Origin: Forficula auricularia
Taxonomy: Eukaryota; Arthropoda; Insecta; Dermaptera; Forficulidae
Length of the DNA: 64,000 nucleotides
Assembly (NCBI GenBank): GCA_024734495.1
Contig: JALMQS010000070.1
Location: 18,290,306 to 18,354,305, forward strand
Direction of reading: 5' to 3'
Within the stretch, counting starts at the first letter, position 1. Each line of letters begins with the position of its first letter. The position numbers were made by a program, and so were the translations under genes. Shown in pieces: positions 1 through 11,114 of this stretch. The notes beneath the pieces were generated by a model. That model worked only from the letters and a program-made list of their open reading frames with translations. It was not told the DNA's origin and ran no database searches.

Positions 1-535
1 TATATTCTGGTATAATAGATTGAAGGAGATCCACGGGCGTATGTCAGTTTTGATTGACTAATTAATTAGTTATTAATAATAATATTAATAATAAATCTCC
101 AGCCTCCAGTGTTGACCTTATCAAAACTGGGATAAATATAGACGGTGGATATAGCCATATAAATATTTAATGATCATTGTCACAATTACAATGTTCCAAA
201 ATAAGAATTTAAGCCCTTGGAATGATAACATCCTGTTGATGGTTTCTTGTATTCTGAGACTGAAAATTCATTAATCCTATTCATAAGAATTATTAAAAAC
301 ATATCTTAATTAAATGAGCAATTCTTGTTTATATTCTCGTAGAATGGGTTTCTCGAAAACGGCTCTAATGATTTTGATGAGCGACAAGTAACTGATAAGT
401 TTGATCGAGAATAATCACTCCACCTTTGAAACCGTGCTACTGGACGGCTGTAATAAGCTCACCTTCTTAAGCCTCGGCTTCTTGTAACGCTGCTCGAATC
501 CCATAACTTGCGCCTCTAGCGGTTGCTGATTTCTG
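1..535. other. AT-rich non-coding stretch
   Basis: No coding region or RNA gene is visible. Around 312-390 there is an ATGAGCAATTCTTG segment followed by CGAAAACGGCTCTAATG. This resembles the left end of the Helitron-like repeats described at 3452, 41036 and 55362, so it is probably a decayed copy. The rest shows nothing I recognise. Confidence 0.4.
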
Positions 536-768
536 TTAATTAAAACACCAAGTCACGTGTTTTCGGGCTTAAGATTAAGTTCTCTTAAGCCCGTTGGACA
601 CGAGGCTGTTTTTGGAAAGGGGGCATTCTGTTTGCAATTGGAGTACTATGGGAGTCAAAATGACGTCACTCCTGCTGTCTTTCTGGCTAACTTGCTTGAT
701 TTAAAAGATAGGACATGTTCTATTTCCCGGCTTGGTCCTGGGAAGCTATCTGTTAGCAGCAAGCATTG
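536..768 (+). repeat. dispersed repeat with CRE palindrome, copy 1
   Basis: About 230 bp that recurs at 1380-1640 and, for its first 45 bp, at 1795-1845. It contains a cAMP-response-element palindrome TGACGTCA at 661-668, conserved in copy 2. Both copies have a short open frame, but they differ by indels and neither looks like a real gene. The element type is unknown to me. Confidence 0.55.
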
Positions 769-1379
769 AAAAAATTATTGAAACAAGCCTCGTTTGCAGC
801 GGACTTAAGAAAATATTAAATCGAATTTGCAAATCAGATTTAGCTATTTTAATAATTGAAAAAGTTTCACTATTTCCTCCAAATTAAATTTTAATTGTTT
901 AGATCATTTCTACAATTAAATTTTATAAATAAACAAATTAAAATATATAACAATATAAACAAAAGGTGAAATAGTAAATAAAATTAATTGTCAAAAAATA
1001 CAAAACTTTAAAAAAAAATTTAAAGACGTTTAAATTCATAGTTTTTTTTTCCCTAGTATAATATAAACTTCGAAAAAATAGTTTTTTATATGGAGCATTA
1101 ATAACCTTAATATTATTATCTATATAAATAATTTTGGGATTTGCAAATTCATGAATTGTTAAAATTCATACCGTGTTCTTGCATAATTTCACATTTTTGA
1201 AAATTTCAGGATATAAAAAGGGATGGGCCTTGTAGATTTAAAAAAATATAAAATCTTGAAAAAATTTTAGGTGGCTAAGTTATGGGGGGGGGGGGTTCTA
1301 AAAATTTCTAAATGGCTAAAATGACGCACTTTTTAATCACCGTAGAAAGCTGAAATTTCATATTCTTAGAGTAAATCCT
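769..1379. other. AT-rich spacer
   Basis: Low-complexity AT-rich sequence with poly-A/T runs and a G run near 1285. No gene, structured repeat or recognisable mobile element is seen. Confidence 0.5.
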
Positions 1380-1640
1380 TCTGTTAATTAAAACACAAAG
1401 TCACGTGTTCTCGGGTTTAAGATTATGTGCTCTTAAGCCCGCTGCACACGAGGCTTATTCCTCTACCCGTTTTTGGGATGGGAGCGCTCTGTTTGGAATT
1501 TGGAGGCCTGTCGAGATCGAATGACGTCACATCTGGCTGTCTTTCTGGCTAGCTTGCTTGATTTAAAAAATAGGACATGTTCTATTTTCCGGCTTGGTCC
1601 TGGGATGCTTTTGAGTGGGAGCAAGCAGACTGGTCTAGTC
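1380..1640 (+). repeat. dispersed repeat with CRE palindrome, copy 2
   Basis: Second copy of the repeat at 536-768, again carrying TGACGTCA (1522-1529). From 1645 it runs into sequence with CTCGAAAACGGCTCTAATG, the motif that follows the left end of the Helitron-like elements of this window. A third, partial copy follows at 1795-1845. Confidence 0.55.
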
Positions 1641-1845
1641 AAGAAATCGAGTACTCGTAGAATCTGTTTCTCGAAAACGGCTCTAATGATTTCGATGAAA
1701 ATCACAGGTGATTGTGTTTTTAGGCTTAGAAATCGATCTATCGGGTCTCATCTACAATATAATCAAGAACCATAACTTGCGCCTCTAATGGTTGCTAATT
1801 TCTGTTAATTAAAACACAAAGTCACGTGTTCTCGGGTTTAAGATT

Positions 1846-2472
1846 AGGTAGGTACTCTTTGATACATTTGCGCAGTTCTCCACTGGTCTATTCAAGGGAA
1901 TTCTCGAATTTGAGAAATCTCTCTCTACCGGAAAAGATTTATTGATTTAGGAAATATAGAATGTAGATTGATATAGACACGCAATTAAAGTGACATTTTA
2001 TGTCCATCAATCATGGGTGAATGAAAAAAGAAGACACATTCTCCAGTACGCCAGCTTGCTTGTTACTACTAATACTATTAATAAATCTCACTCAAAAATA
2101 TAGATAATTAATTATACATAGAACATTAGCAATATAAAGTTTATATACCTATATATACTTCTTCAGAAAGATGCAATCCAGTACACCTGTGATTTTTAAT
2201 AAAACAGTTACCTGATTGTATTTTTTTGAATACAATCAATACCTACATTATTTCAAAATATATGTATATAATATTACAAAAATAAACTCTTAATATCAAG
2301 CTTTGAGCGGGTTCTGTTGTATATTTATTCAATCACTTTGTTTTGTTTTGATTCAACCATATATGATTCATTTTTTTCAACCACCTGTTAATAATTATGT
2401 AGTTTAATTAAAAAACTTATCAAGTTTTTTTTTTACAAAATTTAGACCTGGTTATAATTTAAAAAAATAAAT
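1846..2472. other. AT-rich spacer
   Basis: No gene, RNA gene or inverted repeat is recognised. The sequence is AT-rich and apparently single-copy within the window. Confidence 0.45.
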
Positions 2473-2755
2473 TGTAGCGGCCCGTGTTGCTTTGGCTACG
2501 AGCTTTTAGACACGGCCGCTAGATGACTCAGTCAGATCGTTGCGACACTTTGCATGACTGATAATATTTCAGTCATGTATTAAGTAAGGCAATTCGATCT
2601 CGACTGGAGGAGCCACCCACCAACAAGGAGCTCCTCACCCGCCAGCTAGGCGGGTGGCGCCCAGCCCGGCTCCTTACCAGGGACGAACATCGCCCTGTCC
2701 AAATCATTATTAGGTGGGCAGCGCGGATACGCACCACGCAACCTAACCCCTAACA
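2473..2755 (+). repeat. GC-rich island, possible solo LTR
   Basis: A 283-bp GC-rich block stands out sharply from AT-rich surroundings. It starts with TGTAGCGG and ends with CCCCTAACA, so it has the TGT...ACA form of retrovirus-like LTR ends. It contains the palindrome TGACTCAGTCA near 2524 and an inverted repeat TGACTGATAATATTTCAGTCA-like at about 2553. I found no clear 5-bp target duplication, so an LTR is only one reading. A GC-rich exon or another repeat is possible, but I found no convincing reading frame. Confidence 0.25.
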
Positions 2756-3451
2756 ATTAATTATTTTTGATTCTATTAAAAGAAGTAGATACATTATAAA
2801 ACGTTTAATAATAATTTAAACGTTTCGGAAGAAAAATTTGTTTACAAATTAGTATCTGTGTGTATCTATACAAAAGAAAAAGGAAACCTCAAACTTAGCA
2901 TTCCTTTATTGAATAATTGCTTTAATTAAGAAAACAAATCATTCAAATTATTGTTTTCCGAAGAGGAGACCCAGATAGATTTGATTTGTCGACTCGAAAA
3001 CCCCCTAATCCGTGATTTTCATCGAAATCATACGAGCCATTTTCGAGAAAACGATTCTCTATATATACACAAAATTGCTCATTTAATAGTATAATAATAT
3101 GATTTTAAATAAATTCAATTATGACAAGTTGAATTATTATGCTTATTTTATTTACTATATTTCAAATTATTAATTTTTACAATATGTATTTGGAAATAAT
3201 TATAATTGTCAACAAATTAACCTTTAATGGCTTCTTTAATTGTGACGTAATTTGATAAATAAATAATCAATTAATACTTTTTAAAAAAGCCGTAAGTCGA
3301 AAGTAATTATATGTTTGAATTTTCTATCAATATTAATTAGTATAAAATGTTTATTAAATATCCAAACGTTTCGGTATAAATGATAAATTTATAATTATAT
3401 AATTCATTAATTTAATATAATTTATGTTTAAGCAACAATTTTTCTAAATCT
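2756..3451. other. AT-rich stretch with decayed repeat end
   Basis: No gene is seen. At about 3005-3090, on the minus strand, there is a copy of the Helitron-like left-end region (GAGCAATTTTGTGTATATAT followed by a CGAAAATGGCTC-type segment). The remainder is AT-rich without visible structure. Confidence 0.4.
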
Positions 3452-4110
3452 ACTCTAATAAACGAGAAAAAATTGTATTTTTATATTTGTAATTTTTTTT
3501 ATTTTGAAAACTGTTCTACCGATTTTGATGAAACCAACTCTATTAACAAATTTTGAGGATGAGAAAGCGATCTGGCTAGGTCTGGACCTCATCAAAATTA
3601 ATCTTAATTGACTTTTTCTTAATGAAAGTAATTATTTACAAATGAAAATGTTAATAAAAAAAGTTTGTTTACATTTTTATTCAATTTCCTTTTAATATTT
3701 AATTGGTTTTTCAATTTTAAATCCCACAAAAAGATCATTACGAAAATTATTATATATTAAAATTTAAAAATTTGATTATAAATCGAGTTTTAAATCGCAT
3801 AAACAGATTAAAACAAATATTTTTATATATTAGAATTTGGCAATTTAATTAATCAACTCATTTAATTAAAAAATAATTATATGGTATTTATTTATTTACT
3901 TATATACACATAATCTGTGGGCCACTAGAAGGATAGAAATGCAAAAACTGGGTGCGGGGGTGGGGGTAAATGTGGGGATGCAGGATTTAATTCTGAATCC
4001 AAATAAAAATCGACCTTTTTATCAGAATTTTAAATTAAATATAATATTAATATATAGCTTTTAATTGAAGCAAAAAATTGCCGAGCATCGCTCGGTGGCT
4101 CCAAGTACTA
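3452..4110 (+). mobile_element. non-autonomous Helitron-like element, about 0.66 kb
   Basis: Starts with TCTACTCTAATAAACGAG and ends just after a hairpin, GCCGAGCATCGCTCGGT, followed by GGCTCCAAGTACT. Copies with the same two ends lie at 55362-56145 and, inverted, at 61640-62295. Shared internal landmarks are an AACTGTTCTACCGATTTTG-type segment and GATCTGGCTAGGTCTGGAC. A TC start and a 3' hairpin near the end are Helitron hallmarks. The expected CTRR terminus is not clear here, so the class is provisional. No protein is encoded. Confidence 0.45.
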
Positions 4111-4304
4111 TCCATTACTATTGGAATAATATTTCTTGAAAAATACCTACTATCTTGACATTTGAAAATTATTTTTGTCTTTTTAAAATTAATATTTAGG
4201 CAAACCCGTTGCTTTAGAGAGAGAAAAATAAATACATTAATTAATAGTTTTAAAATAATAATTAATGTATTAATATGTTTGTTTTTTGTTTTATTTTGTT
4301 TCAG

Positions 4305-4459
4305 GTTCCTGGGGTAAACGAGAACCCGCCAAGTGGAGCAGCCTCAACGGGCTGTGGGGTAAGCGGGGGCCTTCCAATTGGAACAGACTGTCCGCAGTGT
4401 GGGGCAAACGCGCCGCCGACGGTACACTCACGACACAGCAAATAGAGCACAGAGAGTAG
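4305..4459 (+). CDS. MIP / allatostatin-B neuropeptide precursor, last coding exon
   Basis: This exon encodes the C-terminal end of a secreted prohormone that is cleaved into myoinhibitory peptides (allatostatin-B type), ligands of the sex-peptide/MIP receptor in arthropods. A pyrimidine-rich tract ends in TTTCAG at 4304. The frame then opens in phase 2 and runs 51 codons to TAG at 4457-4459. It reads SWGKR, EPAKWSSLNGLW-GKR, GPSNWNRLSAVW-GKR, then a 15-residue tail with no cleavage site. Each Trp pair is separated by exactly six residues, and each peptide ends in Gly (amide donor) plus the dibasic Lys-Arg. The exon is much richer in GC than its surroundings. The first SWGKR is the end of a peptide whose beginning must lie in an upstream exon. 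I could not find that exon, the signal peptide or the start codon in this window; they may lie before position 1. The identification is secure by motif; the species is not. Confidence 0.88.
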
Positions 4460-4658
4460 CTCCCACCCCTGTAAACCAACCACCCCCCAAAACCCTCAAG
4501 ATTTGGTGTTGCTGAGTCACCGAGTAGAGCGAGGCGCGGCTCAGGCCTCATCACCCAATCCACAGTCGTATTTAGAGAATCGTTTCTAGAGTGTTGAAAC
4601 AGTTAAGCGCATGCGTAGTTAAATCTACGCATGCGCCAAGGAATTAGACTTAGTTTTT
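4460..4658 (+). other. 3' untranslated region of the MIP gene (probable)
   Basis: Sequence downstream of the MIP stop codon. The first 100 bp keep the exon's higher GC. No polyadenylation signal is certain: AATAAA-like strings occur from about 4765 onward, inside the duplicated segment below. It contains the nested hairpins listed separately. Confidence 0.4.
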
Positions 4659-4672
4659 AACACTCTAGAAAC
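4582..4672. repeat. cruciform-like inverted repeat with perfect 12-bp inner hairpin
   Basis: An inner stem GCGCATGCGTAG (4607-4618) and its exact complement (4625-4636) are separated by the 6-nt loop TTAAAT. An outer 14-bp inverted repeat, GTTTCTAGAGTGTT (4582-4595) with AACACTCTAGAAAC (4659-4672), encloses it. It lies 120-210 bp after the MIP stop codon. It could be a tiny MITE or a 3'-UTR RNA structure; the sequence alone does not decide. Confidence 0.6.
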
Positions 4673-5006
4673 AGGTTAAATAGCACCTTTTTTTCTAGAT
4701 AGGGTGTTTATTTATTAATATTTTTTTTTAATTAAGCAGAGGTACCATTTTTAGTTTTAAAAAATAAAACCCTAATAGTGTTGGTACGATATCTGTTTGT
4801 CAATCAGTCAGAGTTTTCTAGCCTGTAAACTAGTTTCTAACACTAGAAACAGGTTAAATAGCACCATTTTTTCATGATAGGGTGTTTATTTTTTTATTTT
4901 TTGTTTAAAACAAGCAGGGGTACCATTTTTAGTTTTAAAAAGTAAAACCCTAGTAGTGTTTGTCATATCTGTTTATCAATCAGTCAGAGTTTCCTAGCCT
5001 GTATAC
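4659..5006 (+). repeat. tandem duplication, two copies of about 170 bp
   Basis: Copy one (about 4659-4830) and copy two (about 4840-5006) share the order CTAGAAACAGGTTAAATAGC, AGGGTGTTTATTT, AGGTACCATTTTTAGTTTT, ATCTGTTT and CAGTCAGAGTTT. A few indels separate them. The duplication follows the MIP exon and may belong to its 3' end. Confidence 0.65.
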
Positions 5007-5688
5007 AAAATAGGATAAGAAAATTAAAATTAAGAAATTGTATAGAATATATATTTTTCTACAAATCAAAAATTGTATCAAAATTTTAATCGCTTGATTA
5101 TTTTAGATAAGGTTGGATTTTATCTAGGGTCAAAAATAAAATAGAAAAATATTATTTTTTCATAGAGTGTTAGATATCCTTGTAAAGATCTCTATAAATA
5201 GAATTAGGTTTGATTTTTTTTTAATTTATTTCAATTTAGAATGACAATGCGAGAAAGAACTCTAAATTACCCGTTTTTAGGTGATTTTTGTACCTAAAAT
5301 TAGAAAACAAAAAAATTCCACAAATTTACTCGTTCCCTCCTTATCAACAATAAACAAGAATAAATTTGATATTTCAAGTATTTTGGAATATAGATATAAT
5401 AATAGTTTTGCTGTCTACAGGCGATCCGGAGCCTGGGATTCCCGGAAATCAGCTTGTTGGTTATAGTTACGTAACTCGAAATATGCGTGTCCAACTCGCA
5501 CTTGTTCAGACTATTGATATATGCTTTAGGAAATATTATTTAATTTGTATTTGACTAGGTAAAATACATTTGCCAGAATTTTGTTTTTGACAAATTGTTT
5601 GAAGTATTATTTAATAGACTACCCTAAATATATGGTGATGGTAGAATAAAGCGATATTATTTTAAGGGGGTGCGGAGAGGGTTAAATT
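5007..5688. other. AT-rich stretch without recognised genes
   Basis: Short frames at 5281-5554 overlap on both strands and look like chance. A splice-acceptor-like tract ending in CTACAG precedes a slightly GC-richer segment at 5422-5460, but no recognisable peptide follows. Confidence 0.35.
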
Positions 5689-8260
5689 TCGAATAGGGTG
5701 CTTGATAAATTGTTTAAAAATATCAGTCATATAGAATAAATAACGAAAAAAATTATAATATTTATTTACTAAAATGCGTCACAATCAGAGGCAGCCATTA
5801 GAGGTTAGTTTGTTTGTTTTTTGATTAAAATGATTTTTAAATATATTGAAAACTAAAACATTTAAAGTAAAAGGACAAAGTACTTATCGTACGAGAGGTC
5901 TTCAATGTTCAAAATAACCATTCGAAAAAAATAACATTACTAATCTAGATTTATTTAGATTATTTGACATTTTTTAAGAAACTTTAATTTTTATAAGAGA
6001 AATTTCTGAGATCGATAATATTATATGAAGGTGATAAAATATGACAAGGTCACCCCTTGGGAAATTATTTCAAAATATCAGTAAAACGGAATAAATAAAT
6101 AAAAAATTAAATTATTTATTTACTAATATACGTCACAATCAGAGGAAGCCATTAGAGGTTAGATATAAACAAACGGAAATGATTTCTTAACATGCTAGAT
6201 ATACTTAAATAGCAAAAGAAGGACAATTTTGTCATTTGAAAGGGCTATTTAATTATATATGACTAGATTTCGAAAAATAATTTCGAAAAATTTAACATAT
6301 TTAAGTATTATTTGTATTTAAAATAGTTATCAAAAAAAAAACAACTAATCTTTCTAATAGGGGTTTCTTTGAGTAATTCCTTTTGATTATGGATAAATTT
6401 GGACAAAATTACCTTGGAAATTATATCACAATATCAGTGAAACTGAATAAATAACAAAAATAGAATTATTTATTTACTAAAATACGTCACAATCAGAAGA
6501 AGCCATTAGAGGTTAGTTTTATTACTTCGATTGATTTCTAAATAGCTTGAAAACTATACATATTAAACGTAAATAGTAAAAGGGCAAAATTATTCTCCTT
6601 TGAGAGCTTGGCAATTAAGGTTTTTAAATTTTATGAAATTGACATTAAAATTGAAATTTTTTTAAAATAATCTGTCATTTTTGAGTCAACTTATAGTTAT
6701 TTTAGGTCTTTTTAGGTAATAAGCTTTATTTATTTATCTGGTCCCTTCGAAATTGTCTCAAAATAGCATCTAAATAATGTGATATTTAATAAGTTTATTA
6801 TTTGTTTACTAAAATACGTCACAATCAGAAGAAGCCATTAGAGGTTAGTTTTATTAATTCGATTGATTTCTAAATAGCTTGAAAACTATACATATTAAAC
6901 GTAAATAGTAGAAGGGCAAAATTATTCTCCTTTGAGAGCTTGGCAATTAAGGTTTTTTAAATTTTATGAAATTGACATTTTTTTAAAATAATTTGTCATT
7001 TTTGAGTCAACCTATAGTTATTTTAGGTCTTTTGAGGTAATAGGATTAATTTATTTATCTGGTCGCTTCGAAATTGTCTCAAAATATCATTAAATAATGT
7101 GATATTTAATAAGTATATTATTTGTTTACTAAAATACGTCACAATCAGAAGAATCCATTAGGGGTTAGTTTTATTAATTCGATTGATTTGTAAATATCTT
7201 GAAAACTACATATTAAACGTAAATAGTAAAAGGTAAAAATTATTCTCCTTTGAGAGCTTGGCAATAATATATAGCTAGGCTTTTAAATTTTGATGAAATT
7301 GACATTATAAATTTACATTTTTTTAAAATAATCTCTAATTTCTGAGTCAACCTATAGTTATTTTAGGACTTTTGAGGTAATAAGCTTTGTATTATTTATC
7401 TGGTCGCTCTGAAATTGTCTCAAAATAGCATTAAATAATGTGATATTTAATAAGTTTATTATTTGTTTACTAAAATACGTAACAATCAGAAGAAGCCATT
7501 AGAGGTTAGTTTTATTAATTCGATTGATTTCTAAATATCTTGAAAACTATACATATTAAACGTAAATAGTAAAAGGGAAAAAATATTCTCCTTTGAGAGC
7601 TTGGCAATAATATATAGCTAGGCTTTTAAATTTTATGAATAGGACATTATAAATTTACATATTTTTAAATAATCTGAAATTTTTGAGTCAACTTTTAGAT
7701 ATTTTAGGTCTTTTGAAGTATTAGGCTTCGATTTATTTACATAGTCGCTTAAAAATTGTCTCAAAATAGTATTAAATAATGTGATATTTAATTAGTTTAT
7801 TATTTGTTTATTAAAAATATGTCACAATCAGAAGAAACCATTAGAGGTTAGTTTTATTGATGAAAATGATTTCTAAATATCTTGAAAACTAAAAATATTA
7901 CACATAAATAGCAAAAGCAAAAATTGTTCATCTTTGAGACCGGGTCACGAATATTTTGTTAAATTTCAAAATTAGCTTTTCTATTTTGAGAAATTGACAT
8001 TACAAATAATATCATTTATTTTTTTAATAATTTGGTATTTTCGAGTCAACTTTTAGTTTCTTTAAATTTTTTGGGGCACTAAGATTTGATTTTTTATACA
8101 ATCGCTTAGTAATTGTCTCAAAATTGCATTAAATAATGAAATATTTAATTAGTTTGTTATTTGTTTACTTAAATACGTCACAATCAGAGAAAGCCATTAT
8201 AGGTTAGTTTTTAATGATTTTCAAATATCTTGGAAACTAAATATGTTGGAGGATGAATAG
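5689..8260 (+). repeat. tandem array of eight units, 320-356 bp each
   Basis: Eight units repeat with spacings of 354, 354, 332, 320, 341, 342 and 356 bp. The most conserved part is about 45 bp: TTTACTAAAATACGTCACAATCAG, then 15 nt, then GTTAGT. The rest of the unit has drifted, most strongly in the first two and the last units. The middle units (6466-7780) are close to each other, which suggests recent local amplification. No long open frame is conserved. The 15-nt segments bounded by AG and GT sit at 5789-5803, 6143-6157, 6497-6511, 6829-6843, 7149-7163, 7490-7504, 7832-7846 and 8188-8202. It may be a satellite with a protein-binding box, or an intronic array of micro-exon-like sequences. 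Confidence 0.8.
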
Positions 8261-8959
8261 TAAATGACAAAATGTTGAGGTTTAAAAACTTTCCAAGGGC
8301 CTTAGTTAAGATTTCGAGATTTAGATTTTACAAAGTGAAATTATGCTTGGAAAACTTCTTGTGGCGCTATTGTTGTTTTTGATCTTTATAAAAAACTAAT
8401 TTTCTCAATAGTTTTAAATTGGGGTATAACAAGATCTTCCAATTGTGTTTCCTCTTAAGGGATTAATTCCTAAAGCCCTTTCTCGCTAGCAAATTGGTGT
8501 CGTAGTAATTAATTTGAATTTATCGGAGGAAGCTTAAACGGGTATAACTGAGCATTTAGCAAATGAGGTGATCCCGAAAGTGGCAAGTGGTGGTTAAGCA
8601 GGTGAGAGGGAGGAGGGTTGTGCGCCTCTCTAACTATTATCACTAACACGAACGCTGACTGACGCTTTGAGCTTTGTTTTGTTAACATTAAAAAGCTTCA
8701 AAGGGGGAGAACTTTCCTTCCTGATATGGACTTCATTAAAGAGATTAAGTCTCGCCTCTAAAGAGTGTTTCGGTTCTTAATCCAAGCCATTTATCTGTGT
8801 GTGTGTGTGTGTATTACTGCCTGCATGATTGCTTTATTGTTTTGCATCCTTTGTTGCATGTTCATTGTTTAAACAAAAAAATAAGCCTGGAAATTGTAGT
8901 AGTAGATCGTAGTCTATTGATATTATTAATATTATTATTCTCCATACAGAAAGGAAGAA
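8261..8959. other. single-copy spacer with TG microsatellite
   Basis: Sequence of moderate complexity and slightly higher GC (8440-8760), with no recognised exon. A (TG)n microsatellite lies at about 8796-8812. Short frames on both strands from 8797 to 9053 overlap each other and have no family resemblance. Confidence 0.4.
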
Positions 8960-10065
8960 AAATGCAGATAATGATTTCAGGTATCCTAAATAGAGTAATG
9001 TTTTTTCTGCCGCTAGATGGCATTTCAAAATTCTCGATTTCTCTATAAAGCATAATATAACATTTTTATATTATAAATTAAATTTAAAATACTGTGAAAA
9101 TGTATTTAAATTACTAGTTTATAGATATACATTAACATCATAGTGGTTATTTTATAATCTTTTCTGCTTAAAAGTACTAAGATCGTTCATTCTAGAAGAA
9201 AAAATAATAATATTTTCGGCCGCTAGATAGCATTTCAAAATCCTCGATCTCTATCTCTATAAAGCATAATATAAAATTTCATATCATAAATTTAATTTAA
9301 AATACTTTGAAAATGTATTTAAATTACTCGTTTGTAGATACACAGTGACATCATAATTCTAATTTTAAAATCTTTTCTGCTTAAAAATACTAAAATTGTT
9401 CATTCTAGACGAAAAAATAATCATATTTTCTGCCGCTAGATAGCATTTCAAAATTCTCGATCTCTCTATCTCTATAAAGCATAATATAGAATTTCATATC
9501 ATAAATTAAATTTAAAATACTTTGTAAATGTATTTAAATTACTCGTTTGTAGATAAACAGTGACATCATAATTCTAATTTTAATATCTTTTCTGCTTAAA
9601 AATACTAAAATTGTTCATTCTAGACGAAAAAATAATAATATTTTCGGCCGCTAGATAGCATTTCAAAATTCTCGATCTTTCTATAAAGCATCATATAAAT
9701 TTTTTAAATCATAAATGTAATTTAAAATATTGTGAAATTGTATTTAAATTACTCGTTTATAGATACAAAGTTACATCATAATTCTAATTTTAAAATCTTT
9801 TTTTCTTAAAAGTACTAAAATTGTTCATTCAAGACGAAAAAATAATAATATTTTCGGCCGCTAGATAGCATTTCAAAATTCTCGATCTTTCTATAAAGCA
9901 TAATATAAATTTTTTAAATCATAAATGTGATTTAAAATATTGTGAAATTGTATTTAAATTACTCGTTTATAGATACACAGTGACATCATAATTTTAATTT
10001 TAAAATCTTTTTTTCTTAAAAGTACTAAGATTGTTCATTCTAGACGAAAAAAATCATATTAGATT
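8960..10065 (+). repeat. tandem array of five units of about 213 bp
   Basis: Five head-to-tail units share GGCCGCTAGATAGCATTTC, TATAAAGCATAATATA, TATTTAAATTACTCGTTT, a TGACATCATAATT segment, and TTGTTCATTCTAGACGAAAA. Boxes fall near 9003, 9216, 9430, 9645 and 9856. Units 2-5 are more alike than unit 1. No coding potential is seen. Confidence 0.8.
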
Positions 10066-11114
10066 ATAGCTTATTTTAGTCGTTATAAACGATTTATAAA
10101 ATTTTTCTCTCGATACTAAATGTACTTTAAATATATATCGCGAAAAAAGGATCTAAATATTCTAAAATTGAAAAAATGACTCGGCTAATAGTGATGAAAT
10201 TTAGCGTCAAGGATTTCAAAATATTAGCTTTTCTTTTAATTTAAACGGATATTAAATATTTTTATTTCTTTTTTTTTTTATTTGAATTTTTTCACACTTA
10301 TTTGCATTTATTTAAAATAACTGATTAATCATTCACTTTTATTTCATGTTACTGAAATTATTCAAAGTTGAAGAGAGTCGTAAGCCGATCATTTTTTTTA
10401 GGGATTTTTTTTATTTTTATTTTAATAATAATAATAAAAATCGATTAGAATTGAATACCATTAATACCCAAAAAGTATTTTAAACATATAAAACTTTCTA
10501 ACACCCAACATATCCACAAGAGAAAATACGTCTTGTTTAAATAATAATTCACATGAAACAAGTATACAACTGTAATTCAGAAACAATCAAAAATATAGGT
10601 TTAATCTTTATAAATTTCCGACACTATTGTGACGTCATTTCACAATCGAATAATTACTCTTGACAGTTGGTAATAGTCATCTACCATTAGTTTTCTGTTT
10701 TTTAAAAAATAACAAATTTTACTTCAGTTTTTAACCGTTTTGTGACTGACCAATATTTAAAAAAAAATGCATGTAAACTATAAATATGAACAAATCTGAT
10801 ATTATATTGTTTTGAACTTATTTTGACTTTTTTCGACAGTTATTAATTCTCTAATGACGTCATTTCATGATTATTTTTGTCATTTTCATTAATCAAATGA
10901 TAAATATACAGTAATATTATACAATAATTAACAAATATAACAATATTTATAGTAAAGAAAAACAAAATAATACATTATAATAACACTGATAGCATTAATG
11001 ACAATTGATAAAGTAAAATCTTCAAAATAATACAACAATAATTTAACAGCAATCCAACAATAACACAATAACAATAATATAATAATGATACATTAATAGT
11101 ACAACAATATATAA
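10066..11114. other. AT-rich spacer with two CRE-like sites
   Basis: No gene is recognised. GACGTCATTTCA-type sites occur near 10630 and 10856. The end (10960-11110) is a run of imperfect AACAATAAT-type low-complexity sequence. Confidence 0.45.

Noticed and set aside
4291..4563. Open frames of 60-90 codons on the minus strand across the MIP exon
   Set aside because: They are antisense to an exon with clear peptide and splice signals and have no family resemblance.
5281..5554. Cluster of 60-65 codon frames after a CTACAG acceptor-like site
   Set aside because: Both strands are equally open and no protein family is recognisable; AT-rich chance frames are expected.
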